From Falsiphaeobacter marinintestinus (GTDB taxonomy: Bacteria; Pseudomonadota; Alphaproteobacteria; Rhodobacterales; Rhodobacteraceae): 64,000 nucleotides of DNA. The stretch is taken from positions 62,001-126,000 of the forward strand of contig NZ_VOGO01000001.1 of NCBI RefSeq assembly GCF_007923355.1, given 5' to 3'. Below are positions 1 through 8,601 of the stretch, piece after piece (the first letter of the stretch is position 1; every line of letters begins with the position of its first letter). The position numbers and the translations under genes were made by a program. Below the pieces are notes generated by a model, which saw only the letters and a list, made by a program, of their open reading frames with translations, searched no databases and was not told the origin of the DNA.

Positions 1-322
1 CTATTTCGCGCAAGTAGTCTTCGGCCTCGGCAAAGTTGGACACGCCCAAGGGCGATACAAAGCCCATCCACACATGCGGCTCTGACGATGGCTCCAGCCC
101 GATCACCCGAACGACCTCGCGCGATGCGTCATCTCCCGGTGCTGTCAGGTCGCGTGGGCCTCCGGCCCGTACGGTCCAGAAATCCGGCGCGCTCAGATGA
201 AACAACGCCCGACTGCCTTCGGTATAGGTCACTGGCATGTCGGCATAGGCCACCCCGGTCGAGGCGCCCAGTGTCAGGGCCGCCGCAAAAAGCGCTGCCC
301 CGGATCGAATAGGCATCTGCAT
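1..322 (-). CDS. Secreted hypothetical protein, 3' end outside window
   Basis: This reading frame runs leftward off the window edge, so only the N-terminal 107 residues are visible. It starts at an ATG preceded by a strong ribosome site (AGGAGG, about 7 nt upstream). The first 27 residues look like a Sec signal peptide: MQMPIRS, a hydrophobic Ala/Leu core, then VAYA before DMPVTYT. The mature part (TEGSRALFHLSAPDFW) fits no family I can name with certainty; it resembles small periplasmic proteins of unknown role. It lies downstream of bioY on the same strand, but the bioY terminator separates them, so it is probably a separate transcription unit. I am confident it is a gene and uncertain of any function. 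Confidence 0.7.
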   Translation of the reverse strand, partial: MQMPIRSGAALFAAALTLGASTGVAYADMPVTYTEGSRALFHLSAPDFWTVRAGGPRDLTAPGDDASREVVRVIGLEPSSEPHVWMGFVSPLGVSNFAEAEDYLREI

Positions 323-445
323 GATTGCCCCTCCTGGAATTATCGTTGCCCCAACACTGCCGGGGGATCAGAGGCATGTAAAGCCAAGCAATCTGATAGC
401 AACTGTCATTGCCTTTGCCCGCCCCCCGCACAGGCCGACCAGGCA

Positions 446-477
446 CAAAAAAACCCGGGGCACGAAGGCCCCGGGTT
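446..477 (-). terminator. Rho-independent terminator of bioY
   Basis: On the minus strand a 10-bp perfect stem (AACCCGGGGC paired with GCCCCGGGTT) with a 6-nt loop (CTTCGT region) runs directly into a tract of seven T. It sits about 25 nt beyond the bioY stop codon. Confidence 0.9.
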
Positions 478-501
478 GATCTCATCTTAGTCTGAAATGG
501 G

Positions 502-1101
502 TCAGTCGCGGGCGTTGCCCACCATTTTCCACAGCGCAGGCAACAACACAGCGGCCAGCGCCAGCTTGATCGCGTCACCCAGCAGGAACGGCGTCAGACC
601 CCATTGCAGGATCGGCTTGTCCCAACCGTAAAGCGTGCCCAACCACAAAAGACCCGGCACATAGATCAGCGCATTGCCGATCACCAGCGCCAGCGCCATC
701 TTGATCGGAGAGCGATCCCAACCGCGTGCAGCCAAAGCGCCCAGCGCGACCGTGGCCAGCACATAACCAACAAGGTAGCCGCCTGTGCCACCCATCATGT
801 ACTCCAGACCGAATTTTTCAGCTGACGACCCGGCGAACACATCAAAGCCCAGCGCACCGACCAGCATATAGCCAAAGATCGTTGCCAGCCCCAGACGCGT
901 GCCATAAGCGGCCCCGATCGACAGCACGGCAAACGTGCCCATGGTGATCGGCACCGGCCACATCGGCACTTTGATCTTGGCCGCGATCGCCAGTGCGACA
1001 ACGCCCAACAGCACCAAAGCAACCTGTTTTACGCGTAGTGCAGCACCCTGTTGCGGGCCCAGCACCTCTGCCAGAACGGGGGTCGTAACGGCTTGAGTCA
1101 T
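502..1101 (-). CDS. bioY: Biotin transporter BioY (S component)
   Basis: This 199-residue integral membrane protein matches BioY, the substrate-binding S component that imports biotin alone or with an ECF energizing module. Features seen are five to six hydrophobic helices, the conserved stretch KIKVPMWPVPITMGTFAVL after the first helix, GYMLVGALG, and the Gly-rich loop MMGGTGGYLVGYVLA. Length is normal for the family. The start at MTQAVTTP is chosen because GGAAG lies 8 nt upstream; a longer frame upstream lacks a ribosome site and family similarity. No bioMN (ATPase/T component) genes adjoin, so it may act alone or share an ECF module. I saw no BioR palindrome upstream. Confidence 0.93.
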   Translation of the reverse strand: MTQAVTTPVLAEVLGPQQGAALRVKQVALVLLGVVALAIAAKIKVPMWPVPITMGTFAVLSIGAAYGTRLGLATIFGYMLVGALGFDVFAGSSAEKFGLEYMMGGTGGYLVGYVLATVALGALAARGWDRSPIKMALALVIGNALIYVPGLLWLGTLYGWDKPILQWGLTPFLLGDAIKLALAAVLLPALWKMVGNARD

Positions 1102-1215
1102 GTTTTCTTCCTTTGGTTCGCCTGTTTCTCGATTGCCCGAATATCTGCCGCATATGCTGCAATGCCGCAAGCAAGTTTTGCGATTGCAGCATCCCTCCAA
1201 ACAGGACCCGGCATT

Positions 1216-1641
1216 TTAACGGGTGAACGTCGTCACCATCAGGTAATCTTTGCGCGGTCCGGACACCCGCCAGCGGGCGTCCCACCGGGGCCACTGCGAA
1301 AAATCATACCGGCCTTCATACAGGTCGGGCGCACAGTGATGCGTATCCGCGCTAAACGGATCCTCCAGCCGGATGGCATGAAACGGCGTTCCGTCAGCAA
1401 ACAGAACCTGCACCTGCTGCCCTACCCCGTGCCACAGGTACCGGCGTGTTCCGGTGATCGCGGTCTGGCCGGGCACATCCAGAACCAGTTCTTCGTCATA
1501 GATCAACCGGTCCGCCCCATCCGGCGTAAAACGCGCTGACCCAGCACCTGAAATGACCTGCCCGGCCGCCCGATCGCGGATCTGGCGTTGCACCTGCCAT
1601 GTGCCCGAAAACGCATCCATCCTGTCAGGTCCTGTGACCAT
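1216..1641 (-). CDS. DUF6314 family protein
   Basis: A 141-residue soluble protein of the DUF6314 family, common in Rhodobacterales and of unknown function. Matching features are the opening FSGTWQVQRQI, the central FTPDGADRLIYDEEL, the YLWHGV and DGTPFHAI segments, the THHCAPDLYEGRYDF histidine/cysteine motif and the C-terminal VSGPRKDYLM signature. It looks like a small lipocalin/FABP-like beta barrel, which is inference. The start at MVTGPDR is preferred for an AGGA 7 nt upstream; a second ATG seven codons inside (position 1620, MDAFSGTW) is equally acceptable. It is divergent from the alpha/beta hydrolase at 1769, with a 127-nt gap that must hold both promoters. Confidence 0.85.
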   Translation of the reverse strand: MVTGPDRMDAFSGTWQVQRQIRDRAAGQVISGAGSARFTPDGADRLIYDEELVLDVPGQTAITGTRRYLWHGVGQQVQVLFADGTPFHAIRLEDPFSADTHHCAPDLYEGRYDFSQWPRWDARWRVSGPRKDYLMVTTFTR

Positions 1642-1768
1642 GTCGCTATCCTGCAGCTTAAAAAGCCGGTGGATGCGCCGGGCGTATCCCCATGTCAAGC
1701 CAGCCAGCCGCTTGAACCCGCGCGCGGAACCGGCAAGGGTGGCGACAAACAACGCAAAAGGCGACCCC

Positions 1769-2641
1769 ATGCAGATCTCGGCAAACGGCATAAATCTGGA
1801 GGTTGAAACCCACGGCCCCGAAGACGGGATCCCGCTGATCCTGATCCGCGGTCTTGGAACGCAACTGGTCCACTGGCCCCAAGAGTTCATCGACGGGCTC
1901 GCCAATGCCGGGTTTCGTGTCGTCACCTTCGACAACCGCGATGTCGGCCTGTCCCAGCGCTGCCCCGCTCCCGGCGTCACCGGCATGGCCGAGGACATCA
2001 TCGCTCAGGTGCAGAACGAACAAACCCCCAAAGCCGCCTATGCACTGGCCGATATGGCGTGCGATGTCACCGGCCTTATGGATGCGCTGAACATCCCGCG
2101 CGCCCATGTCTTCGGCATCTCGATGGGCGGCGCCATCACGCAGGTGCTCACCATCGATCACGCCGACCGGCTGCTGTCGGCTACCATCGTGATGACCGCT
2201 GCCGCTCTGGCCGACCCCTCCATCCTGACCCGCGTGCTGTCCTACCCAATGGACAAAGCCACCTATATCGAGGCATCACTTGCCGGCGACGCCGACTGGG
2301 GCAGCCCCGGCTACCCGGCATCCAAAGCCTTCCTGCGCGATCAGGCCGCCCGCGCCTGGGACCGTGGATATGATGCGACGGGCATCAACCGCCAACTGCT
2401 CGCGACCATGACGGCCCCGCCCCGCCGCGACGCATTGACCACAGTCGACCTGCCCTGCCTGGTCATCCACGGCATCGACGACACACTGATCCCGGTTGCC
2501 GCCGGGCGCGACATCGCCCAGCAAATCCCAAACTGCGAAATGCAACTGATCGAAGGCATGGGCCACGTCATCACGCCAGCCCTTGCCCCGGTGATCGTCG
2601 ACCTGGTCACCGATTTCACCACCCGCCGGGGCAAGGCCTGA
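1769..2641 (+). CDS. Alpha/beta-fold hydrolase
   Basis: A 290-residue alpha/beta hydrolase. The nucleophile elbow GISMGG places Ser118; the acid is probably the Asp of HGIDDTLIP and the histidine that of GMGHVITP. The oxyanion region is ILIRGLGTQ. The family includes esterases, haloperoxidase-like and C-C bond hydrolases; substrate cannot be told from sequence. The start ATG at 1769 follows AAGGCG. The upstream open frame reaches back to 1553, but that stretch is antisense to the DUF6314 gene and lacks hydrolase similarity. purB follows on the same strand after 147 nt that contain an intergenic hairpin repeat, so cotranscription is not assured. Confidence 0.88.
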   Translation: MQISANGINLEVETHGPEDGIPLILIRGLGTQLVHWPQEFIDGLANAGFRVVTFDNRDVGLSQRCPAPGVTGMAEDIIAQVQNEQTPKAAYALADMACDVTGLMDALNIPRAHVFGISMGGAITQVLTIDHADRLLSATIVMTAAALADPSILTRVLSYPMDKATYIEASLAGDADWGSPGYPASKAFLRDQAARAWDRGYDATGINRQLLATMTAPPRRDALTTVDLPCLVIHGIDDTLIPVAAGRDIAQQIPNCEMQLIEGMGHVITPALAPVIVDLVTDFTTRRGKA

Positions 2642-2645
2642 TCCG

Positions 2646-2725
2646 GCTTCTTTCTTGTTTCCAATACCCCGGGGGGTGAATTGGCCACAGGCCAAGAGGG
2701 GGCAGCGCCCCCTGCCCGACCTTGC
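2646..2725. repeat. Intergenic hairpin repeat (REP-like) before purB
   Basis: Read on the minus strand this stretch has a GC hairpin (GGGGGCGCTGCCCCC core) followed by CCCCGGGGTATTGGAAACAAG and an A/G-rich tail. The same architecture recurs at 26795-26850 (hairpin, then CCCCGGGATATTTGGAGC, then AAGAGGAAG). From memory such elements are common between Roseobacter-group genes; I have not searched for this one. Confidence 0.5.
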
Positions 2726-2788
2726 CGCCAGCCTGTCCCCGGTTTAAGAGACGCGCCAAACGTCCCCGGTAAAAAAGGTGCTGCCCGC

Positions 2789-4093
2789 ATGATCCCCCGC
2801 TACGCCCGTCCCGACATGGTCGCCATCTGGTCCCCCGAAACCAAGTTCCGCATCTGGTACGAGATCGAGGCCCATGCCTGTGACGCGCAAGCCGCTCTCG
2901 GCGTGATCCCACAGGAAAACGCCGATGCGGTCTGGAAAGCCAAGGACGTCGACTTCGACGTTGCCCGCATTGATGAGATCGAAGCCGTCACCAAACACGA
3001 CGTCATCGCCTTCCTGACCCACCTCGCCGAACATGTCGGCAGCGACGAGGCTCGCTTTGTGCATCAGGGCATGACCAGCTCGGACGTTCTGGATACCTGC
3101 CTGAACGTGCAACTGGTGCGCGCTGCGGATATCCTGCTGGCCGATATGGATAACCTGCTTGCGGCCCTGAAGAAACGCGCAATGGAACACAAGATGACCG
3201 TTCGGGTCGGCCGCAGCCACGGCATCCACGCCGAACCCACCACAATGGGTCTGACCTTTGCCCGTTTCTATGCCGAAATGGACCGCAACAAGGCCCGCCT
3301 GCAAGCGGCGCGCGAAGAGATCGCCACCGGCGCCATCTCCGGCGCAGTCGGCACCTTCGCCAATATCGACCCCAAAGTCGAAGAGCATGTGTGCGAAAAA
3401 CTCGGCCTCACACCCGAACCGATCAGCACGCAAGTTATCCCGCGCGACCGTCACGCGATGTTCTTTGCCGTGCTCGGCGTTATTGCCTCGTCCATCGAAA
3501 ACGTCGCCATCGAAATCCGCCACATGCAGCGCACCGAAGTTCTGGAAGGCGCTGAATTCTTCTCGATGGGTCAAAAGGGCTCATCCGCCATGCCGCACAA
3601 GAAAAACCCCGTCTTGACGGAAAACCTGACCGGTCTGGCCCGCCTTGTACGCATGACCGTGATCCCGGCGATGGAAAACGTGGCACTCTGGCACGAACGC
3701 GACATCTCGCACAGCTCGGTTGAACGCGGCATCGGTCCGGATGCAACCGTGACGCTGGACTTTGCCCTGAATCGCCTGACCGGCGTGGTCGACAAGATGC
3801 TGATCTTCCCGCAGAACATGCTGGACAACATGAACAAATACCCCGGTCTTGTGATGTCGCAGCGGGTTCTTCTGGCCTTGACCCAAGCTGGCGTCAGCCG
3901 TGAAGACGCTTATTCCATGGTCCAGCGCAACGCCCTGAAAGTCTGGGAAGACCGCGTTGATTTCCGCGAACTGCTTCTGGCCGATGAGGAAGTCGTCGCC
4001 GCCCTTGGCGAAGACCAGATCAACGCAAATTTCGACATGGACTACCACACCAAACACGTCGACACGATTTTCGCCCGCGTTTTTGGGGAATAA
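2789..4093 (+). CDS. purB: Adenylosuccinate lyase
   Basis: PurB cleaves succinyl-AICAR and adenylosuccinate to release fumarate in de novo purine synthesis. The 434-residue product has the usual family length and begins MIPRYARPDMVAIW, typical of purB. Conserved regions seen are KHDVIAFL with the TSSDVLDT catalytic segment, GRSHGIHAEPTT with the general-acid histidine, and the fumarase/aspartase superfamily loop GSSAMPHKKNP with its catalytic serine. The start at 2789 is set by homology; 36 further codons upstream are open but Pro/Arg-rich and include the intergenic repeat. A terminator follows at 4141. Confidence 0.97.
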   Translation: MIPRYARPDMVAIWSPETKFRIWYEIEAHACDAQAALGVIPQENADAVWKAKDVDFDVARIDEIEAVTKHDVIAFLTHLAEHVGSDEARFVHQGMTSSDVLDTCLNVQLVRAADILLADMDNLLAALKKRAMEHKMTVRVGRSHGIHAEPTTMGLTFARFYAEMDRNKARLQAAREEIATGAISGAVGTFANIDPKVEEHVCEKLGLTPEPISTQVIPRDRHAMFFAVLGVIASSIENVAIEIRHMQRTEVLEGAEFFSMGQKGSSAMPHKKNPVLTENLTGLARLVRMTVIPAMENVALWHERDISHSSVERGIGPDATVTLDFALNRLTGVVDKMLIFPQNMLDNMNKYPGLVMSQRVLLALTQAGVSREDAYSMVQRNALKVWEDRVDFRELLLADEEVVAALGEDQINANFDMDYHTKHVDTIFARVFGE

Positions 4094-4140
4094 TCGCCGA
4101 AGTCCGACAAGGGCTTGAACCTGTTGCAAAAAAATGTTGT

Positions 4141-4169
4141 CCTGAAATGAATGTCATTTCAGGGCTTTT
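4141..4169 (+). terminator. Terminator of purB
   Basis: A perfect 10-bp inverted repeat (CCTGAAATGA, 3-nt loop ATG, TCATTTCAGG) followed by GCTTTT, 47 nt after the purB stop. The ATG at 4151 lies in the loop, which argues against it being the start of the next gene. Confidence 0.8.
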
Positions 4170-4171
4170 CC

Positions 4172-4963
4172 ATGCGACGCGCTAAATCCATTTTTCTCCA
4201 CCTCATTTTGACCATTTCGGCCACCAGCGTTTGCGCCTCGGACCCGGAATATGGCACAGGGTCAAAAACGCTTCTCAAACCTGGCGCAGAAATTCCAGAT
4301 AAGGTGATGCGAAACTTTTCTGGCCGGAAAACCGGTCGGTATTACTTTGGCGCACTGGCCATTAATCCAGCTACGCCGACAGATTTTTTTGCAACTGAAG
4401 GATTAAACTCCACACAAGCGGCAGCAGCCATCGCGAAAATCGGTTGTGAACTGAATTCGGGACATACCCAAACCTGTGAAGTCGTTGCCGTATCTGTCCC
4501 CCAGGACGCATCGGCAACGTTTACACAATCCATGTCGCTTTCCGCCGTCGAACCGATTTGTTAAGGGTTTTGGCAGGACCTGAGAAAGCCGAACAGACGT
4601 GGTCGCATCATTTTCAAAGGATGTGCCGCAGTTTTTATCAAGCCAGAAGGCGACTCGACGACGAAAACGGCTTCGAATCCAGGCCATCGGCTGTATGTCG
4701 CCCGAAACGATTTGTATTCGACTGTGATAACGTACGGGGCGAATGCGGCACATGTAAAAGAAATTGCGCTAAAGGGATGTACTGAATTGCATTCCTCTTT
4801 ATTGAAGCGGTTGAACAGTGGCGCAATGGCTTGGAAAGATCCGGGAAAACGGGTTAGAAACCGGCGAGAACTTGAAGTGGAACAACGTGCCATTCTAACA
4901 TATGTCGCAGCAAATCCCGCACGCGGAAAATGCCGGATCGTTTCGTCCGAAATCCTGCCGTAA
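4172..4963 (+). pseudogene. Secreted protein gene interrupted by one in-frame TAA
   Basis: The first half (from MRRAKSIF) has a signal peptide ending SVCAS and about 130 codons to a TAA at 4562-4564. Reading on in the same frame gives 132 more sense codons to a TAA at 4961-4963. This continuation has GCAAVFIKP, YVARNDLYST and ALKGC segments of the same style as the first half (AAAIAKIGCELNS, CEVVAV), like the Cys-rich DUF4189-type secreted proteins. The simplest view is one protein of about 263 residues broken by a nonsense change (for example CAA to TAA). The start is placed at 4172 rather than 4151 because 4151 lies in the purB terminator loop. The first half could still be made as a 130-residue product. 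Confidence 0.6.
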
Positions 4964-5161
4964 AACAAATTCCACCATCACCTGTCTGCAGAATCGCTCC
5001 GAGGTAAACCTATGGGGTTTTCAGTCGGCAGCGCATGTAACGCCGTGATCATCTTGCAAGACCCGCCCGTCCGGCAGGCGTTTCTGACACCCCGTGGCCT
5101 TCGACCATTCCCCCGCTCAGTTTGGCTTCATGCCCGGAGCAGACCGATATCTTGGCGCAGC

Positions 5162-6328
5162 CTATCGACCGACGGTCATAGCTTCGTAAATCACGGCTTC
5201 TATCATGGAAGCCGTCAGTTCACGCGGGTTGGTGCCCGCGGCGCTGTCTTGCAATGCCTTTTCCGCGATCCGCGCGGCGCAGTCAGACGGCACACCAATA
5301 TCGCCAAGTGTACGCGGGATACCGATCTGATCCAGAATTTCGCAAACCTGTCCATAAAAGCCGTCAAAAGACGTGTCGGACACCCCCATCGCCTGTGCCA
5401 TCGGGGCGATCTTGTCCTTAATATCCGGTGCGTTGAACCTCAGAACCGACGGCAGCAGGACCGCATTGGTCAGCCCATGTTGCGTATCAAACTCGGCCCC
5501 GATCATGTGCGAGATCGCGTGCACCAGCCCAAGCCCCTTCAGGAACGCCACCCCGGCAAGGCAAGATCCTGTCAGCATCGCACCGCGCGCCTCAAGATCA
5601 GCGGGGGCTTCGACCGCAACCGGCAACCACCGTGTCACAAGTCGCAGCCCTTCCAGCGCAGCCCCATCACAAAACGGGTGAATGGACGGCACGCAATAGG
5701 CCTCAATCGCGTGCACCATGGCATCTGCTCCGGTCCATGCCGTCAGAGTCTTGGGCAATCCAACCGTGACCTCAGGATCCAGGATGGCAAAAGACGGCTT
5801 CAGCTCGGCGTGCCAGATGCACCATTTCATCTTGCGCGCCGTATCGGTGATCATCGCGGTGCTTTCGGTCTCAGCCCCGGTCCCTGCTGTCGTCGGGATG
5901 CAGATCAGCGGCGGGAATGCCGCCTGCCCGGTCATGTCAGGCGCTGCCCGTTCGTACTCGAAGTCCCAAAGGTCGATCTCATTGGTGGCCGTCAGGGCGA
6001 TGGCCTTGCCGCCATCCATACCGCTGCCCCCGCCCATTGCGATGACCCCGTCGCAGCCCCCGGACCGGAACAGGGCGCGACCGGCGGCGATTTCGTCGTC
6101 ACGCGGGTTTGGCGAAATCTCGGAATAAATCGCAGCCCGCAGCCCGGCCTGATCAAGACGCCGTTTCAGATCCGCCACAAACGGCAACCCTGCACTGCCC
6201 CGGTCAGTGACGATCAAAGGTCGGGCCATTCCGGCTTCCACGCAGAATTGGGCGATATCTTTCAGGCGACCGGGACCGTAGATGATCGGAACCGGAAAGC
6301 TCCATTCCATGTGATCAAGATAGGTCAT
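5162..6328 (-). CDS. Iron-containing alcohol dehydrogenase
   Basis: A 388-residue group III (iron-dependent) alcohol dehydrogenase. An N-terminal nucleotide-binding domain carries the GGGSGMDGGKAIAL loop (family GGGS.xDxxK) and PTTAGTGAE. The C-terminal metal domain has the ligand motifs TGADAMVHAIEAY, GLVHAISHMIGA and DTQHGLTNA, which supply Asp and three His. It would oxidise a primary alcohol or reduce an aldehyde or keto compound with NAD(P)H; substrate is unknown. The start at MTYLDHMEW is chosen by homology, with GGAG 10 nt upstream. It stands alone, with no operon partners. A second, differing member of the family lies at 61273. Confidence 0.92.
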   Translation of the reverse strand: MTYLDHMEWSFPVPIIYGPGRLKDIAQFCVEAGMARPLIVTDRGSAGLPFVADLKRRLDQAGLRAAIYSEISPNPRDDEIAAGRALFRSGGCDGVIAMGGGSGMDGGKAIALTATNEIDLWDFEYERAAPDMTGQAAFPPLICIPTTAGTGAETESTAMITDTARKMKWCIWHAELKPSFAILDPEVTVGLPKTLTAWTGADAMVHAIEAYCVPSIHPFCDGAALEGLRLVTRWLPVAVEAPADLEARGAMLTGSCLAGVAFLKGLGLVHAISHMIGAEFDTQHGLTNAVLLPSVLRFNAPDIKDKIAPMAQAMGVSDTSFDGFYGQVCEILDQIGIPRTLGDIGVPSDCAARIAEKALQDSAAGTNPRELTASMIEAVIYEAMTVGR

Positions 6329-6515
6329 GCGAAAAGCTCTCCGACGTCTGTTGCACCGCCAGACATAGCGCGCGGTGTTGCAACGGGAAAGCCACCAGCC
6401 CCGCATACCCATGCCCGGTGGCGGCAGGGTTTCGCCACCCTAGCCGGTTTTGTTTGGCGAATTCACACGATCGCGCTAAACTTTGATGACCTAGCGGCAA
6501 GACAGGAGGCTTCTC

Positions 6516-6674
6516 ATGACGCTCAAGACCCTCGTTGCAGCCATGGCTCTGACCCTTATCCCCGTGGTCAGTTTCGCCATGTGCTCAGACCGCCAGCATC
6601 AGGCGCAATCCTGCGCCACCGGCACCGTCTGGGATGCGGACAAAGCGACCTGCATACCGCAGGCCAGCAGCTGA
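6516..6674 (+). CDS. Small secreted Cys-motif peptide (52 aa)
   Basis: A 52-residue gene with an excellent ribosome site (AGGAGG, 7 nt before the ATG). Residues 1-21 form a signal peptide (MTLKTLVAAMALTLIPVVSF, then A). The mature part of about 30 residues ends with C-x-x-G-T-V-W-D-A-D-K-A-T-C-I-P. The same motif, C-x-x-G-R-V-W-D-A-E-K-Q-K-C-V, opens the mature part of the TPR protein 115 nt downstream, so the two are related by a shared two-cysteine module. The function is unknown; one disulphide-bonded loop in the periplasm is likely. Confidence rests on the ribosome site, signal peptide and motif. Confidence 0.75.
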   Translation: MTLKTLVAAMALTLIPVVSFAMCSDRQHQAQSCATGTVWDADKATCIPQASS

Positions 6675-6789
6675 CACCGCTCACCGGGACGTGAAGAAAG
6701 GCGATCCGATTTCGGGTCGTCTTTTCCAGTTTTGCGCTAGAGTCTCTATCAACCAAGATCACCACAGTATTCAGATAAAGGTATCCTTC

Positions 6790-7320
6790 ATGCGTTTGCT
6801 TCTTGCCCTTCTCGTCGCAGCCCCCGGTCTGGCCTTTGCGGCCGGCGATGAAGACTCGACTCCACCAAAACCAACAGACACAACCAAAACCTGCCTGTTC
6901 GGGCGGGTCTGGGATGCCGAGAAGCAGAAATGCGTGAAGCCCGAAAAATCGTCGATGGACACGGACGGCCTGTATGATGCAGCCCGCGAACTGGCCTATG
7001 CCGGGCGCTATGAGGACGCACAGGGCGTCTTGCGGGTGATGCCCGACCAGAACGATGATCGCGTGCTGACCTATTGGGGGTTCACCCACCGCAAGCTTGG
7101 CAACCTGACGCTGGCCAACGCATTTTATGAACAGGCGATCAAGACCAACCCCGACAACATTCTGGCACGGTCTTATATGGGTCAGGGATATGTCGAAGAG
7201 GGTCGCACGGACATGGCCGTGGCCCAGTGGCGCGAAATCGTGGCGCGCGGCGGCACCGGCACATGGGCCGAAGAATCTCTGCGCAAGGCGATCAAGTCGG
7301 GCATGACATTCAGTTACTAG
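6790..7320 (+). CDS. Periplasmic tetratricopeptide-repeat protein
   Basis: A 176-residue exported protein. A signal peptide (MRLLLALLVAAPGLAFA) is followed by an acidic linker, the two-cysteine motif TCLFGRVWDAEKQKC shared with the preceding 52-residue peptide, and then about three TPR units (LAYAGRYEDAQGVL, VLTYWGFTHRKLGNLTLAN, ARSYMGQGYVEEGRTDMA). TPR proteins of this type are scaffolds; no enzymatic motif is seen. AAAGG lies 8 nt before the ATG. Upstream codons are open back to 6634 but overlap the small peptide gene and are not signal-like. Confidence 0.85.
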   Translation: MRLLLALLVAAPGLAFAAGDEDSTPPKPTDTTKTCLFGRVWDAEKQKCVKPEKSSMDTDGLYDAARELAYAGRYEDAQGVLRVMPDQNDDRVLTYWGFTHRKLGNLTLANAFYEQAIKTNPDNILARSYMGQGYVEEGRTDMAVAQWREIVARGGTGTWAEESLRKAIKSGMTFSY

Positions 7321-7402
7321 GTTTCAGTCTTTCTTTACGGCTGCCGGTCTAGGGTCCTTTGACGCCCCCTTTGGGCCCGAAAAGGACGGATCGAGCAGCC
7401 GA

Positions 7403-8497
7403 ATGAAGGATGACGGAACACTGGCGCGACTGCCGCTGAGCGCTGACGCGGAACGCGGCACGCCGCCGATTGGCGACGTCCGCGTGCCCCGCGACCTTGA
7501 AGGCAGCGCCAAGGCGGCCATCATGGTGCGCCTGCTGCTGAACGAAGGCGCCGATATCCCGCTTGAAATGCTGCCGGATGACCTGCAAGCCCTATTGACT
7601 CAGCAGATGGGCAGCATGGGCCTTGTTGACCGGGTCACGCTTGACGCCGTGGTGCTCGAATTTGCCGAGGCGCTGGGGTCGGTCGGGCTGTCGTTTACCG
7701 GCGGGCTGGCCGGGGCGCTCAGCACGCTGGACGGCAAGATCAGCCCTCAGACCGCCGCCCGATTGCGCAAAGAAGCCGGCGTGCGCCAGGCAGGTGACCC
7801 CTGGATCCGGTTGCGGGCGCTGCCCCCGGACGAACTGGCAGAATTTGCACAGGCCGAAAGTATCGAGGTTGCCGCCGTGCTGCTGTCAAAGCTGGACACG
7901 GGAAAAGCCGCCGCATTGCTGGGCCTGCTGCCGGGTCCTTTGGCGCGCAAGATTGCTTATGCGGTCAGCCAGACAGGCGCCGTCACCCCCGAAGCTGTCG
8001 ACCGGATTGGCCTGTCCCTCGCCGGGCAGCTTGACCAGCGCCCGATCCCGGCCTTTACGGCGGCCCCCAGCGAACGTGTTGGTGCCATCCTGAACCAGTC
8101 GTCTGCCGATACCCGCGACGATGTTCTGACTGCCTTGGATGAAGAAGATCAGGTTTTTGCCACATCCGTGCGCAAATCGATCTTCATCTTCTCCCATATC
8201 GCCGACCGGGTGGCGAAACAGGACGTGCCGAAAATCCTGCGTGAAGCCGATCCGGGCGACGTGGTCACAGCACTGGCCTTTGCCACCGACGGCGTCAACG
8301 CAGCCACCGCACAGTTCATCCTCGAAAACCTGTCATCCCGAATGGCCGACAACCTGCGCGAAGAAATTGGCGAGCGTGGCAAAGTCAGAAAGCGCGACGG
8401 CGAAGCCGCGATGTCCGCCATCGTGGCCGCAATTCGGGCTCTGGAACTGGCCGGAGATCTGACGCTGATCGTTCCCGAAGACCCCGAGGAAGACTGA
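7403..8497 (+). CDS. FliG-like flagellar motor switch homologue (orphan)
   Basis: A 364-residue protein with the layout of FliG, the rotor protein that couples stator force to flagellar rotation. The N-terminal part opens with LEGSAKAAIMVRLLLNEGAD, the usual FliG start (family: KAAxxLLxLG). A helical middle domain follows, and the C-terminal domain contains SIFIFSHIADR, LREADPGDVVTALAFAT and NAATAQFILENLSSRMADNL, matching the FliG_C armadillo-like core. No flagellar genes adjoin. The divergence and location suggest a second FliG-type protein rather than the main rotor copy. It ends in a run of acidic residues (PEDPEED). Confidence 0.75.
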   Translation: MKDDGTLARLPLSADAERGTPPIGDVRVPRDLEGSAKAAIMVRLLLNEGADIPLEMLPDDLQALLTQQMGSMGLVDRVTLDAVVLEFAEALGSVGLSFTGGLAGALSTLDGKISPQTAARLRKEAGVRQAGDPWIRLRALPPDELAEFAQAESIEVAAVLLSKLDTGKAAALLGLLPGPLARKIAYAVSQTGAVTPEAVDRIGLSLAGQLDQRPIPAFTAAPSERVGAILNQSSADTRDDVLTALDEEDQVFATSVRKSIFIFSHIADRVAKQDVPKILREADPGDVVTALAFATDGVNAATAQFILENLSSRMADNLREEIGERGKVRKRDGEAAMSAIVAAIRALELAGDLTLIVPEDPEED

Positions 8498-8601
8498 CCG
8501 ACGGCGCTGTCGCCAATGGACACCCCCCGCAAACGCCCCTATCACCCGGGCATGACTCAGGCCATAATCCATTCGCACACCTCAATTTTGCAGGTCCCCA
8601 G

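Noticed and set aside
5012-6694. A 560-codon plus-strand open frame opposite the alcohol dehydrogenase
   Set aside because: It is Arg/His-rich and antisense to a well-conserved enzyme, and it runs across the small secreted peptide gene.
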